Origin: Sporocytophaga sp.
GTDB lineage: Bacteria; Bacteroidota; Bacteroidia; Cytophagales; Cytophagaceae
Assembly: GCF_017745095.1 (NCBI RefSeq)
Contig: NZ_JAGHZZ010000014.1
Span: forward strand, 1 to 64,000
DNA length: 64,000 nt
Direction: 5' to 3'
The notes beneath the pieces are model-generated. The model saw only the letters and a program-made list of their open reading frames with translations. It had not been told where the DNA came from and ran no database searches. Of this stretch, positions 1 to 7,429 are shown piece after piece; within the stretch, counting starts at the first letter, position 1, and each line of letters begins with the position of its first letter. The translations under genes were made by a program, and so were the position numbers.

Positions 1-1
1 T

Positions 2-307
2 CATTCAATCTATCCTAATAATTTACTTTACCAAGAATTTATAAAAGAATTAGAGGTAGCATTAAAGGAAGTAGATACTGGGTTCGAATTATATAATCAT
101 TCGGTGGATGATACTGTAGAGGTTAAAAATTGCTGGCATCCGATTCATATAAGAAAACCGATGTTAGAGGTTTTCAGAGGAACACAAACAGCAGAAGAAC
201 AAGATAAAATTTTTATCAAGAATGTAATGATGATTTTACCCATGATTACAGACTCGGTAACTTTTCAAAAGTTAAGAAAAGAATTTGAAAAGAAACTAAT
301 TGGTTAA
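2..307 (+). CDS. C-terminal part of a hypothetical protein, cut by the window edge
   Basis: The plus-strand frame is open from base 2 to a TAA at 305-307, so about 101 residues of the end of a gene are visible and the real start lies outside the window. A GTG at 104 could also start a 67-residue protein, but the frame upstream of it has normal coding character (PNNLLYQEFIKELE). The protein is mixed alpha/beta and polar, with no membrane segment and no motif I recognise. It converges on the Argonaute-effector operon. Confidence 0.5.
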   Translation, partial: HSIYPNNLLYQEFIKELEVALKEVDTGFELYNHSVDDTVEVKNCWHPIHIRKPMLEVFRGTQTAEEQDKIFIKNVMMILPMITDSVTFQKLRKEFEKKLIG

Positions 308-355
308 CATTTTGAAATCATTTATATCATGCAACTTGATAAAGAAACCGTTAAA

Positions 356-1240
356 TTAATATCCCCATAATGATCTAAGTCTTATCATGATCCATTCTAT
401 GAGTTTTTTCCTATTGTCAAAGACAGTCATAAGGGACGTTCCAGCAAAAGACAGAACAGAGAAAGATAAGTCAAACCACTTCTTATTGTCCTCAGAAGCA
501 TTATTGTATTTGTAGAAGAAGTAAATTGCTAAACAAACTGTAGATAGTAATAAAATATTTACTATCCACTTAGCTGTTTTTTCTGTTCTTTGTAGAAATT
601 TTCCGTGAAATGATTCTAATTTTTTAGTCACTTCAGGGTTTGATAAATCCTTTTTAAGAATAATAATATCAATAGCTTTTAATCCAATGATATTTAAAAA
701 GTCAATATTAGAAAAGGGAAACAATTTTTGATTTAAGCTTTGATATGTATTGTTAGAATGGACTTGTTTAAGATCTGATATTCCTGTTATATGAAGAAAG
801 ACTACCACAATGGAACCAATATTATCTGGACTATCATAGTTCCCATTTAAAATATTTATAAATGTTGTTCTAATTTTAGAACTTTCATCTTGTCCCAAAT
901 TGGTGGGAATTAGAAGGACTTTTTTAAGCCAAAATACTTCCAAAGAAAATTTCTTAACTGCACAAATCAGCAAGAATAAAAAAACATTATCGTAAATCCA
1001 GTTTGTTTGATTGTCAGGATTCCTTCTCTCAAAGGCTGAATAAAAGGATTTAAAGTTTAATGAATCATTATTGATTAAACTTAAGATTGTCTGTTTCTTA
1101 ATGTCTGGAACATTATTCGGAGAGTGAACTTGTTCAATTTTCAAATCATACTCAAAAAGAAATTTTACAAATTCAGAAATTTCATCCTTCACAATCAGAT
1201 CCTTTAAATAGTCTGATTTTAATTCTATTAAAGAAACCAT
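356..1240 (-). CDS. Argonaute-associated protein with two C-terminal membrane segments (putative effector)
   Basis: This 294-residue protein is encoded directly after the Argonaute gene, and its start overlaps the Argonaute stop by 13 bp, so the two are very probably co-transcribed and translationally coupled. Residues 1-220 are polar and helical with no recognised motif. Two hydrophobic segments follow (about 225-243 and 257-274), then a short basic tail (RKKLIEWIMIRLRS). The layout, a soluble sensing part with a two-helix membrane module, fits a membrane-disrupting toxin. It is known that catalytically inactive long prokaryotic Argonautes often pair with a nuclease, a sirtuin or a transmembrane effector. 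That this protein is such an effector is inferred from position and topology, not from a recognised domain. Confidence 0.7.
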   Translation of the reverse strand: MVSLIELKSDYLKDLIVKDEISEFVKFLFEYDLKIEQVHSPNNVPDIKKQTILSLINNDSLNFKSFYSAFERRNPDNQTNWIYDNVFLFLLICAVKKFSLEVFWLKKVLLIPTNLGQDESSKIRTTFINILNGNYDSPDNIGSIVVVFLHITGISDLKQVHSNNTYQSLNQKLFPFSNIDFLNIIGLKAIDIIILKKDLSNPEVTKKLESFHGKFLQRTEKTAKWIVNILLLSTVCLAIYFFYKYNNASEDNKKWFDLSFSVLSFAGTSLMTVFDNRKKLIEWIMIRLRSLWGY

Positions 1241-3471
1241 TTCTTATACTTTAAATCAGTATTAATAACTTCAGGTTGCCAACCATTTATTTTTCTTAAC
1301 CTTGATAACAGCTTGGCAATTATATCAGAATAATATATTGTTACTGGCATCTGGATGGACAAGAAACTCCTCCATGAAAGATTTGTAAAACTGTAAATTT
1401 GCTGAGTTAAGTAATTTAGATCTTGAAATGTAGATTTTTCGTTTAGCTTTATTAGAATGGGTTTGCTTAGACCTTGTTTAACTGTTTTAATATCTTTAGG
1501 TCCTTTCATCTGTAAAAGACAGTTAAAATTATCTAATATGAGATTAGTACCTCTTTCAGGAATGTATTGACCTTTTGTATTAATACCTGTTTGAAGACTG
1601 TCAAAAAGTATATAGGGATGAGCTTCAGAAATTGTCAAGAATGCATAGACAATATGATATTGAGAGAATTCTTTAATCAATTTATCCACGACAGTAGCTT
1701 CAATATCTTTAATTGGTTTGAAAATATGGAATATAATTCTCACAGTATCTCCAGGATTCCAACCATCTTTAGATGAAAGATAGTGAATTGAAGTTCTTAG
1801 ATTTTGCAGCATTTCTTCAAAGTATTCATCATAGTTTACATCTCTGCACTTATTCCCAAATAAATAACGTCCATCTGCATTAAAAAAAGTTGTAATACCA
1901 ACGATCTTTGTTTGTGTTGCTCCTACATATCTATTCTTTCTAATCATACTACTTCCAATACCAACAATAATTTCCCGGTCTATATTTTGATTCGAAGGTA
2001 ATATCCATGGTGTTCCTCCCATTTTAGCATAGATCTGGAGAGTCATGGCATTTAGCACAGAATCAAGATAATTATCAGACTTCCTTACATTCTGATTTGT
2101 AATAAACTGGACAGGAATATTTAAAGAAAGAAGATGAGCTTTAATTTGATAATAAGGATTGCTTTCAATGGAAAGAGTTTTGAATTCATTTTTCGTTTCC
2201 ACGATTGCTAAATCGAAAGGCCTTCCTAAATTATTTTTAACATACTTATTTATTGTAGACAGATAAGAGCTTATGCTATAATTTTCAACTTCATCAATAA
2301 TAAACTCTGTTTTGTGGATGTGATACTTTGTTAAAAAACCTTTGGAAAAGTAGGTAGAATTAGGAATTCCGTCTTTTAGTTTAGCCAGAAAGCTTGCGAA
2401 ACCTCCTCGATTATTTTTATGGCAAATAACTAAGATCTTTGGTTCTTTTGCTGAAAAAAATTGAGAATCGTAAGGCCCATATTCATTTAAACCTTTAAAG
2501 TCTGAATTTTTACTTGTCTTTATCGAGCTTGGATCGAAAATATAAGTTGGATTATTTAATTTATAATGGTTATCTGGAAGGATAGATGTATTTGAAACTT
2601 TAAATGTAAAGCCATCTTGATTCTGAAAATCAATCTTTGATATCAATTTTCCTGTGCTTGATATGTCATCATAATATTTCTTAGCATTAAATCTTTCTAT
2701 GTTTTTACTGCTAATTTCCTCAAATATCTTATTTGTCTTTTCTTCGCCTAATTTAAACCTCAAGTAGTTCTCAATATTATATTTGGATTTATTTATAAAC
2801 AATTCTTCCAGTGGCAGTGATATATCTCCACGGTTTGTATCAATTATTGCGTTCTTCCCATCAGTAGATTTGAAAGTGCCTATTAAAGATTCATCAGGTG
2901 CAATTATATTTTTGAGTCCGTCGATCGGAATAGAATGAATAATACTTAAATCACTTAAGTTAAATTTTTCTTTATATAGATCTAAGCAACTTCTGGTGAA
3001 GGACCATTTATAAAAAGAATTAATAACAAAAGCATGGGAACGTTTATCGTTGATGGTAATTACCCTTGTTTGAATTTCCGTTTGTTTTTTATAACCTATA
3101 ACTCCTCTTAAATTCTCAGGTAAAAGGTCATGAACAAAATCGTGTTTGCTCTGCCTTGACATAAAACTAAAAGGGTAAAATTCCAATGGAATTATTTCAG
3201 GAAAATTAGCTTTAAAACTCCTAAAAAATATATGCTTTATCAAAGAGCTTATGATTTCTTCACTTTCGTCAACCTTTAGTGTAACAACATTACCGATATT
3301 CAGATCATCCCCTTCATTTCGTGAAATATAAATGTAGTTTTGATTTTTAAAAAATGAATGAGTTTGGTTATAGTCCTTTCGCAGTTTCTGTAAAAGGCCA
3401 TCTTCATAGGGGATTCTTGAGATTTGAAATGAATCGAAATCAATTTCAATCGGAAATATATTAGTGATCAT
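1228..3471 (-). CDS. Long prokaryotic Argonaute, predicted catalytically inactive
   Basis: About 747 residues, the usual size of long pAgos of the RsAgo type. The C-terminal third shows MID and PIWI signatures. The MID 5'-phosphate pocket appears as Y440/Y441, K444, Q455 and K483 (motifs NPYYQIKAHLL, VQFI, YAKMGGTPW). PIWI starts at about 498 and ends with NLSWRSF then MPVTIYYSDIIAKLL. The DEDX slicer residues look lost: the first Asp is Gly506 (VGIGSS), the third site reads FHIFKP, and no acidic or His residue is obvious at the last site. It should therefore bind guide and target without cutting. An in-frame ATG at 3534 exists, but the reading from there runs through the terminator hairpin of the preceding gene, so the ATG at 3471 is chosen. 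The membrane-protein gene overlaps its 3' end. Most likely a guide-dependent defence sensor. Confidence 0.85.
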   Translation of the reverse strand: MITNIFPIEIDFDSFQISRIPYEDGLLQKLRKDYNQTHSFFKNQNYIYISRNEGDDLNIGNVVTLKVDESEEIISSLIKHIFFRSFKANFPEIIPLEFYPFSFMSRQSKHDFVHDLLPENLRGVIGYKKQTEIQTRVITINDKRSHAFVINSFYKWSFTRSCLDLYKEKFNLSDLSIIHSIPIDGLKNIIAPDESLIGTFKSTDGKNAIIDTNRGDISLPLEELFINKSKYNIENYLRFKLGEEKTNKIFEEISSKNIERFNAKKYYDDISSTGKLISKIDFQNQDGFTFKVSNTSILPDNHYKLNNPTYIFDPSSIKTSKNSDFKGLNEYGPYDSQFFSAKEPKILVICHKNNRGGFASFLAKLKDGIPNSTYFSKGFLTKYHIHKTEFIIDEVENYSISSYLSTINKYVKNNLGRPFDLAIVETKNEFKTLSIESNPYYQIKAHLLSLNIPVQFITNQNVRKSDNYLDSVLNAMTLQIYAKMGGTPWILPSNQNIDREIIVGIGSSMIRKNRYVGATQTKIVGITTFFNADGRYLFGNKCRDVNYDEYFEEMLQNLRTSIHYLSSKDGWNPGDTVRIIFHIFKPIKDIEATVVDKLIKEFSQYHIVYAFLTISEAHPYILFDSLQTGINTKGQYIPERGTNLILDNFNCLLQMKGPKDIKTVKQGLSKPILIKLNEKSTFQDLNYLTQQIYSFTNLSWRSFLSIQMPVTIYYSDIIAKLLSRLRKINGWQPEVINTDLKYKKWFL

Positions 3472-3495
3472 TGTGGAGAAGTTTAAATCAATCTT

Positions 3496-3524
3496 TAAAA
3501 ATATAGGAGGGTTGTGCCCTCCTA
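3496..3524 (-). terminator. Intrinsic terminator after the DUF3606 gene
   Basis: The minus strand shows an 8-bp perfect stem (TAGGAGGG / CCCTCCTA, arms 3524-3517 and 3511-3504) with loop CACAA, followed by TATTTTT. It begins 7 bases past the DUF3606 stop codon and ends before the preferred Argonaute start, so it may set Argonaute expression by read-through. Confidence 0.7.
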
Positions 3525-3530
3525 CAAGTC

Positions 3531-3710
3531 TCATTTTTTTCCTAAATGCTTTTTTACAGCAGCTACAGATGTTCCTGCTTCAACAACAGCTGTAATCAGC
3601 TCGGTTTTGGAAACACCTAATTCTTCTGCCCAAAAATTAAGTTCCCAGGCCTCATGTATATTAATCCTGGTTGCATCTTGGGGTCTTTTTTTCTTTAAAT
3701 TGTCTGGCAT
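3531..3710 (-). CDS. DUF3606 family small protein
   Basis: A 59-residue protein beginning MPDNLKKKRPQDATRINI and ending VAAVKKHLGKK. The order MPDN-K-K, then (D/R)xxRIN, then a W..(E/K).G(V)(S) helix and a final KxLGK is the signature of the DUF3606 family, which has unknown function and is common as short stand-alone genes in Bacteroidota and Proteobacteria. The TGA stop overlaps the upstream in-frame ATG of the Argonaute frame (ATGA), but the strong terminator just after it argues that the two are separate transcription units or are linked only by read-through. Confidence 0.75.
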   Translation of the reverse strand: MPDNLKKKRPQDATRINIHEAWELNFWAEELGVSKTELITAVVEAGTSVAAVKKHLGKK

Positions 3711-3897
3711 CTTTTTTTATTAGCTTGATATACAAGTCTTAAGCCAGGTGTTAAAAATAAGACAATTTGTCCTGTTGGATTTGATTTTGTTTGTAGAGTA
3801 TGTCAATTGGTCAGTTCCATGAAATACTAAAGGACATTCTATCAGCTTATCTTTGACCAAAATCTACTGTAAAGCAATGATAATTAATAGGTTTTAG

Positions 3898-4410
3898 TTA
3901 ATTTAGGTATTGTTTTATTCTCCTCGTGAATTCCGACAAATTCAGGAAGCTTTTATTGTTTTTCTTTATTACTGGGGCCTCTTCCTCCATAAATGATTCA
4001 GCAATTTCTAATACATCAGAATATTCAGGAATCACAATTGTATTAAGCTCCCCAATTATCGCATTAATCACTTCTCCAGGAAGATTTATCTTATTGTCCC
4101 TAATCATTACCTCTGCACTTCTTAGCCAGTATTCGATATTTACTCGCTTTACACTCTTCCATTTTCTCATAAGATGGTTAACTGCTTCCTTATTCTCGTC
4201 TACGTCCGGAATATAACAGTGCTTAGTATAGTAAGATCTTCTACTTGTATCTTGATTCGTAGGACAGTTATTGAAGCTAAGAATTAATGTGGAATAAACA
4301 GCATCAATTATCTCTTGATCCTCTGCCTTGCCTTCATGAGCAAGCATTCTGACTTTACATATGTAAGCTGACAGCTGACGGTTATTAGAAATAAGACTTT
4401 TAAGTTCCAT
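3898..4410 (-). CDS. Hypothetical protein
   Basis: 170 residues, mostly helical and charged, with no signal peptide or membrane segment. I recognise no family. A Cys/Tyr-rich stretch (NNCPTN, RRSYYTKHCYIPD) sits in the middle and a Lys-rich helix closes the protein. It starts about 85 bp from the divergent small gene at 4495, with a palindrome between them, so the two may share a control region. Codon use resembles the neighbouring accessory genes. Confidence 0.6.
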   Translation of the reverse strand: MELKSLISNNRQLSAYICKVRMLAHEGKAEDQEIIDAVYSTLILSFNNCPTNQDTSRRSYYTKHCYIPDVDENKEAVNHLMRKWKSVKRVNIEYWLRSAEVMIRDNKINLPGEVINAIIGELNTIVIPEYSDVLEIAESFMEEEAPVIKKNNKSFLNLSEFTRRIKQYLN

Positions 4411-4451
4411 AATTAAAAAGGTTTTGGTTGATAAAATTTACTTGGAAAAAA

Positions 4452-4490
4452 CACAGTTTGTGATATAGCTAAATATATGTAAAAACTGTG
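4452..4490. promoter_or_regulatory. Interrupted palindrome between divergent genes
   Basis: Perfect 8-bp arms CACAGTTT (4452-4459) and AAACTGTG (4483-4490) flank an inner ATATA/TATAT pair around the loop GCTAAA. It ends 4 bp before the ATG of the small plus-strand gene and lies in its leader. It could be an operator for both divergent genes or a leader hairpin. Function is inferred only from symmetry and position. Confidence 0.4.
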
Positions 4491-4494
4491 AGTA

Positions 4495-4695
4495 ATGAAA
4501 TATTTCAAAACTTATGAAAGCTTTTTTTATCCGAATAAGAAAACGAAGAAAAAGAAAAAACAAAAGGCTATACTTTCATACGAAGATAAATTGAAAAAAG
4601 AGGAGGAGGAGTATAATACATCTCAACAAATGGCATCAAGAGCAACCGATTTATTAGGCATAACTCCTCAACCTAATTCTGGTCCTCCTCAATAA
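4495..4695 (+). CDS. Small lysine-rich hypothetical protein
   Basis: 66 residues starting MKYFKTYESFF, a beginning often seen in small phage-type proteins, then a run of lysines (KKTKKKKKQK), an acidic helix and a Pro-rich tail ending SGPPQ. It is the only complete plus-strand gene in the first 19 kb and is divergent to the gene at 3898-4410. No domain is recognised. The strongly biased composition leaves room for it not being expressed. Confidence 0.4.
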   Translation: MKYFKTYESFFYPNKKTKKKKKQKAILSYEDKLKKEEEEYNTSQQMASRATDLLGITPQPNSGPPQ

Positions 4696-4732
4696 TAGCT
4701 TTACTCTGAATAGGTAAGGTTATTTAAGTAAG

Positions 4733-6226
4733 CTATGCCTCCTTACTACCATCAATAACAATGGTCTCCAATATCTTCAATAATTTAGCGAGTCCATAAG
4801 TATTCAGTCTACCATATTCTGATAAATCCATTTTAATATTACTCCTTTCTGTATTCCCGATTTTGGTTGTTAGTAACTTTTCGTAAGCTCTGCTTGCAGT
4901 GGCTGAATCTGGAATAGTTAAACTTTTAAATGATACTTCAGGTAGCCAGGCAGCTATTAAACTCTTTAATTCGTGACTTCCATTCTGATTGTAATGATAA
5001 AGATATCTATTTTCAAAAGGCTCTTTTAAATCCTTCAATCTATCAATAACCTTAAAAATTTGTGCTTCATATTTTGGGTAAATTCTACCGAGTTCTCTTA
5101 ATCTTGCTTCTGTATATTTTTTCTCATAAACTATAATTGTCCCATTGTCTCCTAAATCTTTCAATAAGCTTTTAATAAATCCATCTCGTGGATCCTTTGA
5201 ACTGACCGAAATAAAGTCTTTATGCTTTAAGCAAGATGAATGAGATGCTACTTCATATAAGCTATATTGAAATGGTATATATGTATAAGGCGAAGTTTTT
5301 TTGAATAATGGAATCGGAAATTGAAGAGTCTTAATTTGCAAGAAAAATATTGGAAAGCATATATCTCCCATATATCCTTCAATTGCTCTCTTATTAATTA
5401 CATATCTTTTCTGAACAAGGCAATCGATTTCCAACCATAGTTTCTCCGTTAATTTTACTTGATGAGGAACGTTTCCCAATTTTACCCCTTGGTCATTTAG
5501 CATATACATTTTAATTTCCCAAGATTTAACCAAATTCAAGGGCGAATCTTCTGGAAGATCTTTCCAACAATAACTTTTAAATTCACAGTTAAAGGGATTT
5601 GTGCAAAATATTCCAGGAGATACATTAGGAATTTTATTTGAATTTAAAACCTTATGTGAAGCCATTAAGATCCTTTTTACCAAAGGCAGTGCATGTCTTG
5701 CTTTATTAGAAAGGTTTACTATTTTAAACAATTTAGATATATTCAAAACTTCTTCAAGGACATATTTCTTGTCTATGTGAATTAGGAAGCAATGCAGTTT
5801 TAGATGAGGATATTTTGTGTGTATTATTTGTGATTGAAAAGCCAAGTCTAAAATATGCTCTGCTACACATTTTGTTGAAAGTTTTATTTCATACAACTCC
5901 CAAACAGTATCTGACTTAATAATTAGAATGTCGGAAAAACACTTCTCACTATTATGCTCAAAGCAAGCATTGTATATTACCTTTATTCCTTTTTGGATTC
6001 TATACTCGGTATTTTGCACCAAGTCTCCTTGGCATTCTTCTTTGACATTAAATCCATTATCAAATAACTGTCTTGCTAAGTTTTTAACAAGCTCCGACCT
6101 ATGTAAAATAGTATCAGAATATGCACCCTGATACTTATACTCAGGGTGATAATATTCTAAATATGCAGCCTTACTACATCTTCTTGTTTTAAGAAAAACA
6201 TTCTTAGTTATTTCCTTCCTATTCAT
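4733..6226 (-). CDS. Cas4-like Fe-S nuclease fused to a degenerate DUF2779 domain
   Basis: 497 residues. The N-terminal half carries a PD-(D/E)XK nuclease core (D99 in CFSDIL, E113 and K115 in YEIKLSTK). Four cysteines are arranged as in Cas4/AddB 4Fe-4S nucleases: C17 near the start and C208, C214, C220 after the core (FCTNPFNCEFKSYCW). The C-terminal half matches DUF2779, a DnaQ-like exonuclease domain, by IPFQYS (317-322), VYEKKYTEARL, GSHELKSL and LPEVSFKSL. The exonuclease acidic residues are missing: the family DFET reads QIKT (297-300) and the final YCxLDT reads YGRLNT (472-476). So the Cas4-like part appears intact and the DnaQ part dead. Its start overlaps the transposase stop by 4 bp (ATGA), implying coupled expression. 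Substrate unknown. Confidence 0.75.
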   Translation of the reverse strand: MNRKEITKNVFLKTRRCSKAAYLEYYHPEYKYQGAYSDTILHRSELVKNLARQLFDNGFNVKEECQGDLVQNTEYRIQKGIKVIYNACFEHNSEKCFSDILIIKSDTVWELYEIKLSTKCVAEHILDLAFQSQIIHTKYPHLKLHCFLIHIDKKYVLEEVLNISKLFKIVNLSNKARHALPLVKRILMASHKVLNSNKIPNVSPGIFCTNPFNCEFKSYCWKDLPEDSPLNLVKSWEIKMYMLNDQGVKLGNVPHQVKLTEKLWLEIDCLVQKRYVINKRAIEGYMGDICFPIFFLQIKTLQFPIPLFKKTSPYTYIPFQYSLYEVASHSSCLKHKDFISVSSKDPRDGFIKSLLKDLGDNGTIIVYEKKYTEARLRELGRIYPKYEAQIFKVIDRLKDLKEPFENRYLYHYNQNGSHELKSLIAAWLPEVSFKSLTIPDSATASRAYEKLLTTKIGNTERSNIKMDLSEYGRLNTYGLAKLLKILETIVIDGSKEA

Positions 6227-7218
6227 GCTGCTTCCTCATTACTTAATAATTGACGGTCTCTTTCAAATAATGGAGGTAATGAGTTTAGTAATTTGTCAAA
6301 TTTTTCCTCCACAGATAAACCACAGTTGGTATACCTGAAACAATGTTCGTGTGCATACAATGATGAATAGGGTTCTGTAATTTGTCTATATGTACCTTTA
6401 ATATTGGGTTTAATATGCCCAAAAAATCCTTCAATTCGGTTAGTGGTTATATTACCCTTGCTATATTCATGTTTAGAGTGGTTAACGACAAAGTGATTAT
6501 ATCCAAGACTTTTCAAGTTAGAATAACCTCTCCATTCATCTGTGTATATCGTCGTGCCAAGTTCAACATTTTCCATTATAGTTGATAACAATGTTTCTTC
6601 ATCTCTATCAGTCAGCATAAACATTCTACATCTTAGGGTTCCTCTTTCTAACAAACCTAAGAATGGGGTAATGGCATCAGAACCGAATCCTCTCTTTTTC
6701 TTGATGTGTCTCCCAAGTCCTTTGGTTCCAGTAGGTATAGCTACCTCATCTATTTCTACTTCGCCTTTAAACAGGTCTTTTGACTGACTCAAGCCCATTA
6801 ACTCTCTCACCACTCTTAATATCCGTACGCCCGTTTGTTGACTTAATTTATACTGTTGGCAGATTTTGTTTCCAGAGAATCCTGAATTATGAAATATCTT
6901 ATCAATAGCAATTCTAAATACTATTCGTAAATTTAAGTGTGTCCTTTCAAATACAGTATTGCTCATCACAGCCACTTGTTTCTTACATTTGTTGCATTGA
7001 TATTTCGATCGACCAGATATTTTTTTGTAATGTGTAAGTATATCTGCTTGACATCTTATACAACCTCCAGTCTCTTTGATAGCCCTGGCCATAAAAATTG
7101 CCTCTAAACATTTCTCATGTGTTGAGTATTTTTCTGTTAATAGTTCATAAGGACTTAAAGATGTTTTCTTAATTTTATTTGTATTCATTGTTATTACATG
7201 ATTTAGAAATTTTTTCAA
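6223..7218 (-). CDS. IS1595 family (ISXO2-like) transposase
   Basis: 331 residues. An N-terminal zinc ribbon is visible (C53-x2-C56 and C75-x2-C78), then a helical DNA-binding part, then the DDE-type catalytic core: D157 in VEIDEVAIP, D227 in IYTDEWRGY, and N260/E263 in TNRIEGFFGHIKP, spaced as in IS1595/ISXO2 transposases. The core looks complete, so the enzyme may be active. The start may be Met11 (7188), since the first ten residues are poorly typical. The gene continues by a 4-bp overlap into the nuclease gene and is preceded by a strong hairpin at 7231-7266. Confidence 0.85.
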   Translation of the reverse strand: MKKFLNHVITMNTNKIKKTSLSPYELLTEKYSTHEKCLEAIFMARAIKETGGCIRCQADILTHYKKISGRSKYQCNKCKKQVAVMSNTVFERTHLNLRIVFRIAIDKIFHNSGFSGNKICQQYKLSQQTGVRILRVVRELMGLSQSKDLFKGEVEIDEVAIPTGTKGLGRHIKKKRGFGSDAITPFLGLLERGTLRCRMFMLTDRDEETLLSTIMENVELGTTIYTDEWRGYSNLKSLGYNHFVVNHSKHEYSKGNITTNRIEGFFGHIKPNIKGTYRQITEPYSSLYAHEHCFRYTNCGLSVEEKFDKLLNSLPPLFERDRQLLSNEEAA

Positions 7219-7230
7219 GAAATTTTAAAC

Positions 7231-7266
7231 CCTTTGTCTACTTATCAGTTAATAGGTACACAAAGG
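7231..7266. other. Long imperfect hairpin upstream of the transposase
   Basis: Arms 7231-7245 and 7252-7266 pair over 15 positions with one C-C mismatch and one G-T wobble, around the loop CAGTTA. It begins 13 bp before the upstream-most transposase ATG. It could be a transposon-end or subterminal structure, or a 5' UTR hairpin that limits transposase translation. No T-tract follows on either strand, so it is not a simple terminator. Confidence 0.5.
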
Positions 7267-7291
7267 CTAAGGGCCAATGTTTAAACAAAAA

Positions 7292-7389
7292 AGTCCCTGC
7301 CTGTATGCAAATACAGGATAAATGAGCTGAACACTTAAAGGGATTCTAAAAATTCAGGCGTAATTGGTCTCAACAATTACGCTTTTTTT
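7292..7389 (+). ncRNA. Candidate structured small RNA (three-way junction plus terminator)
   Basis: On the plus strand three helices can form a junction. P1 is AGTCCCT (7292-7298) with AGGGATT (7339-7345). P2 is CCTGTAT/ATACAGG capped by a GCAA tetraloop (7300-7317). P3 is TAAATG/CACTTA (7319-7337, one mismatch). A separate terminator hairpin with a T7 tract follows at 7358-7389. There is no open reading frame of note. The 3' strand of P1 could alternatively pair with TCCCTTT downstream of the terminator (about 7392-7398). I do not recognise the family; promoter and transcript are unproven. Confidence 0.35.
7358..7389 (+). terminator. Intrinsic terminator, possibly bidirectional
   Basis: Perfect 9-bp stem GCGTAATTG / CAATTACGC (7358-7366, 7374-7382) with a 7-nt loop, followed by seven T on the plus strand. 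On the minus strand it is followed by CTGAATTTTT, so it may also end transcription of the gene at 7430-7921. Confidence 0.75.
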
Positions 7390-7429
7390 ATTCCCTTTAG
7401 AATAATCTATTTAATGTCTTCCTTATCTA

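Larger units (their letters stand above)
4733..7218 (-). mobile_element. IS1595-type transposon with a nuclease passenger gene (ends unresolved)
   Basis: The coordinates cover only the two overlapping genes: transposase, then the Cas4-like/DUF2779 gene. It is known that several IS1595-family elements carry passenger genes next to the transposase. I could not find convincing terminal inverted repeats or a flanking target duplication by eye, so the boundaries are a minimum. Confidence 0.45.

Noticed and set aside
3472-3534. Extended N-terminus of the Argonaute (21 extra residues)
   Set aside because: The segment is encoded by the stem and tail of an intrinsic terminator and reads MRLVGGHNPP, unlike a pAgo N-terminus.
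3514-3723. Plus-strand frame of 69 codons
   Set aside because: It lies antisense to the DUF3606 gene, whose protein matches a known family end to end; the plus frame has no such support.
7279-7390. tRNA, tmRNA or CRISPR-related RNA in the gap upstream of the transposase
   Set aside because: No cloverleaf, no CCA end, no repeat-spacer pattern and no anti-repeat could be found.
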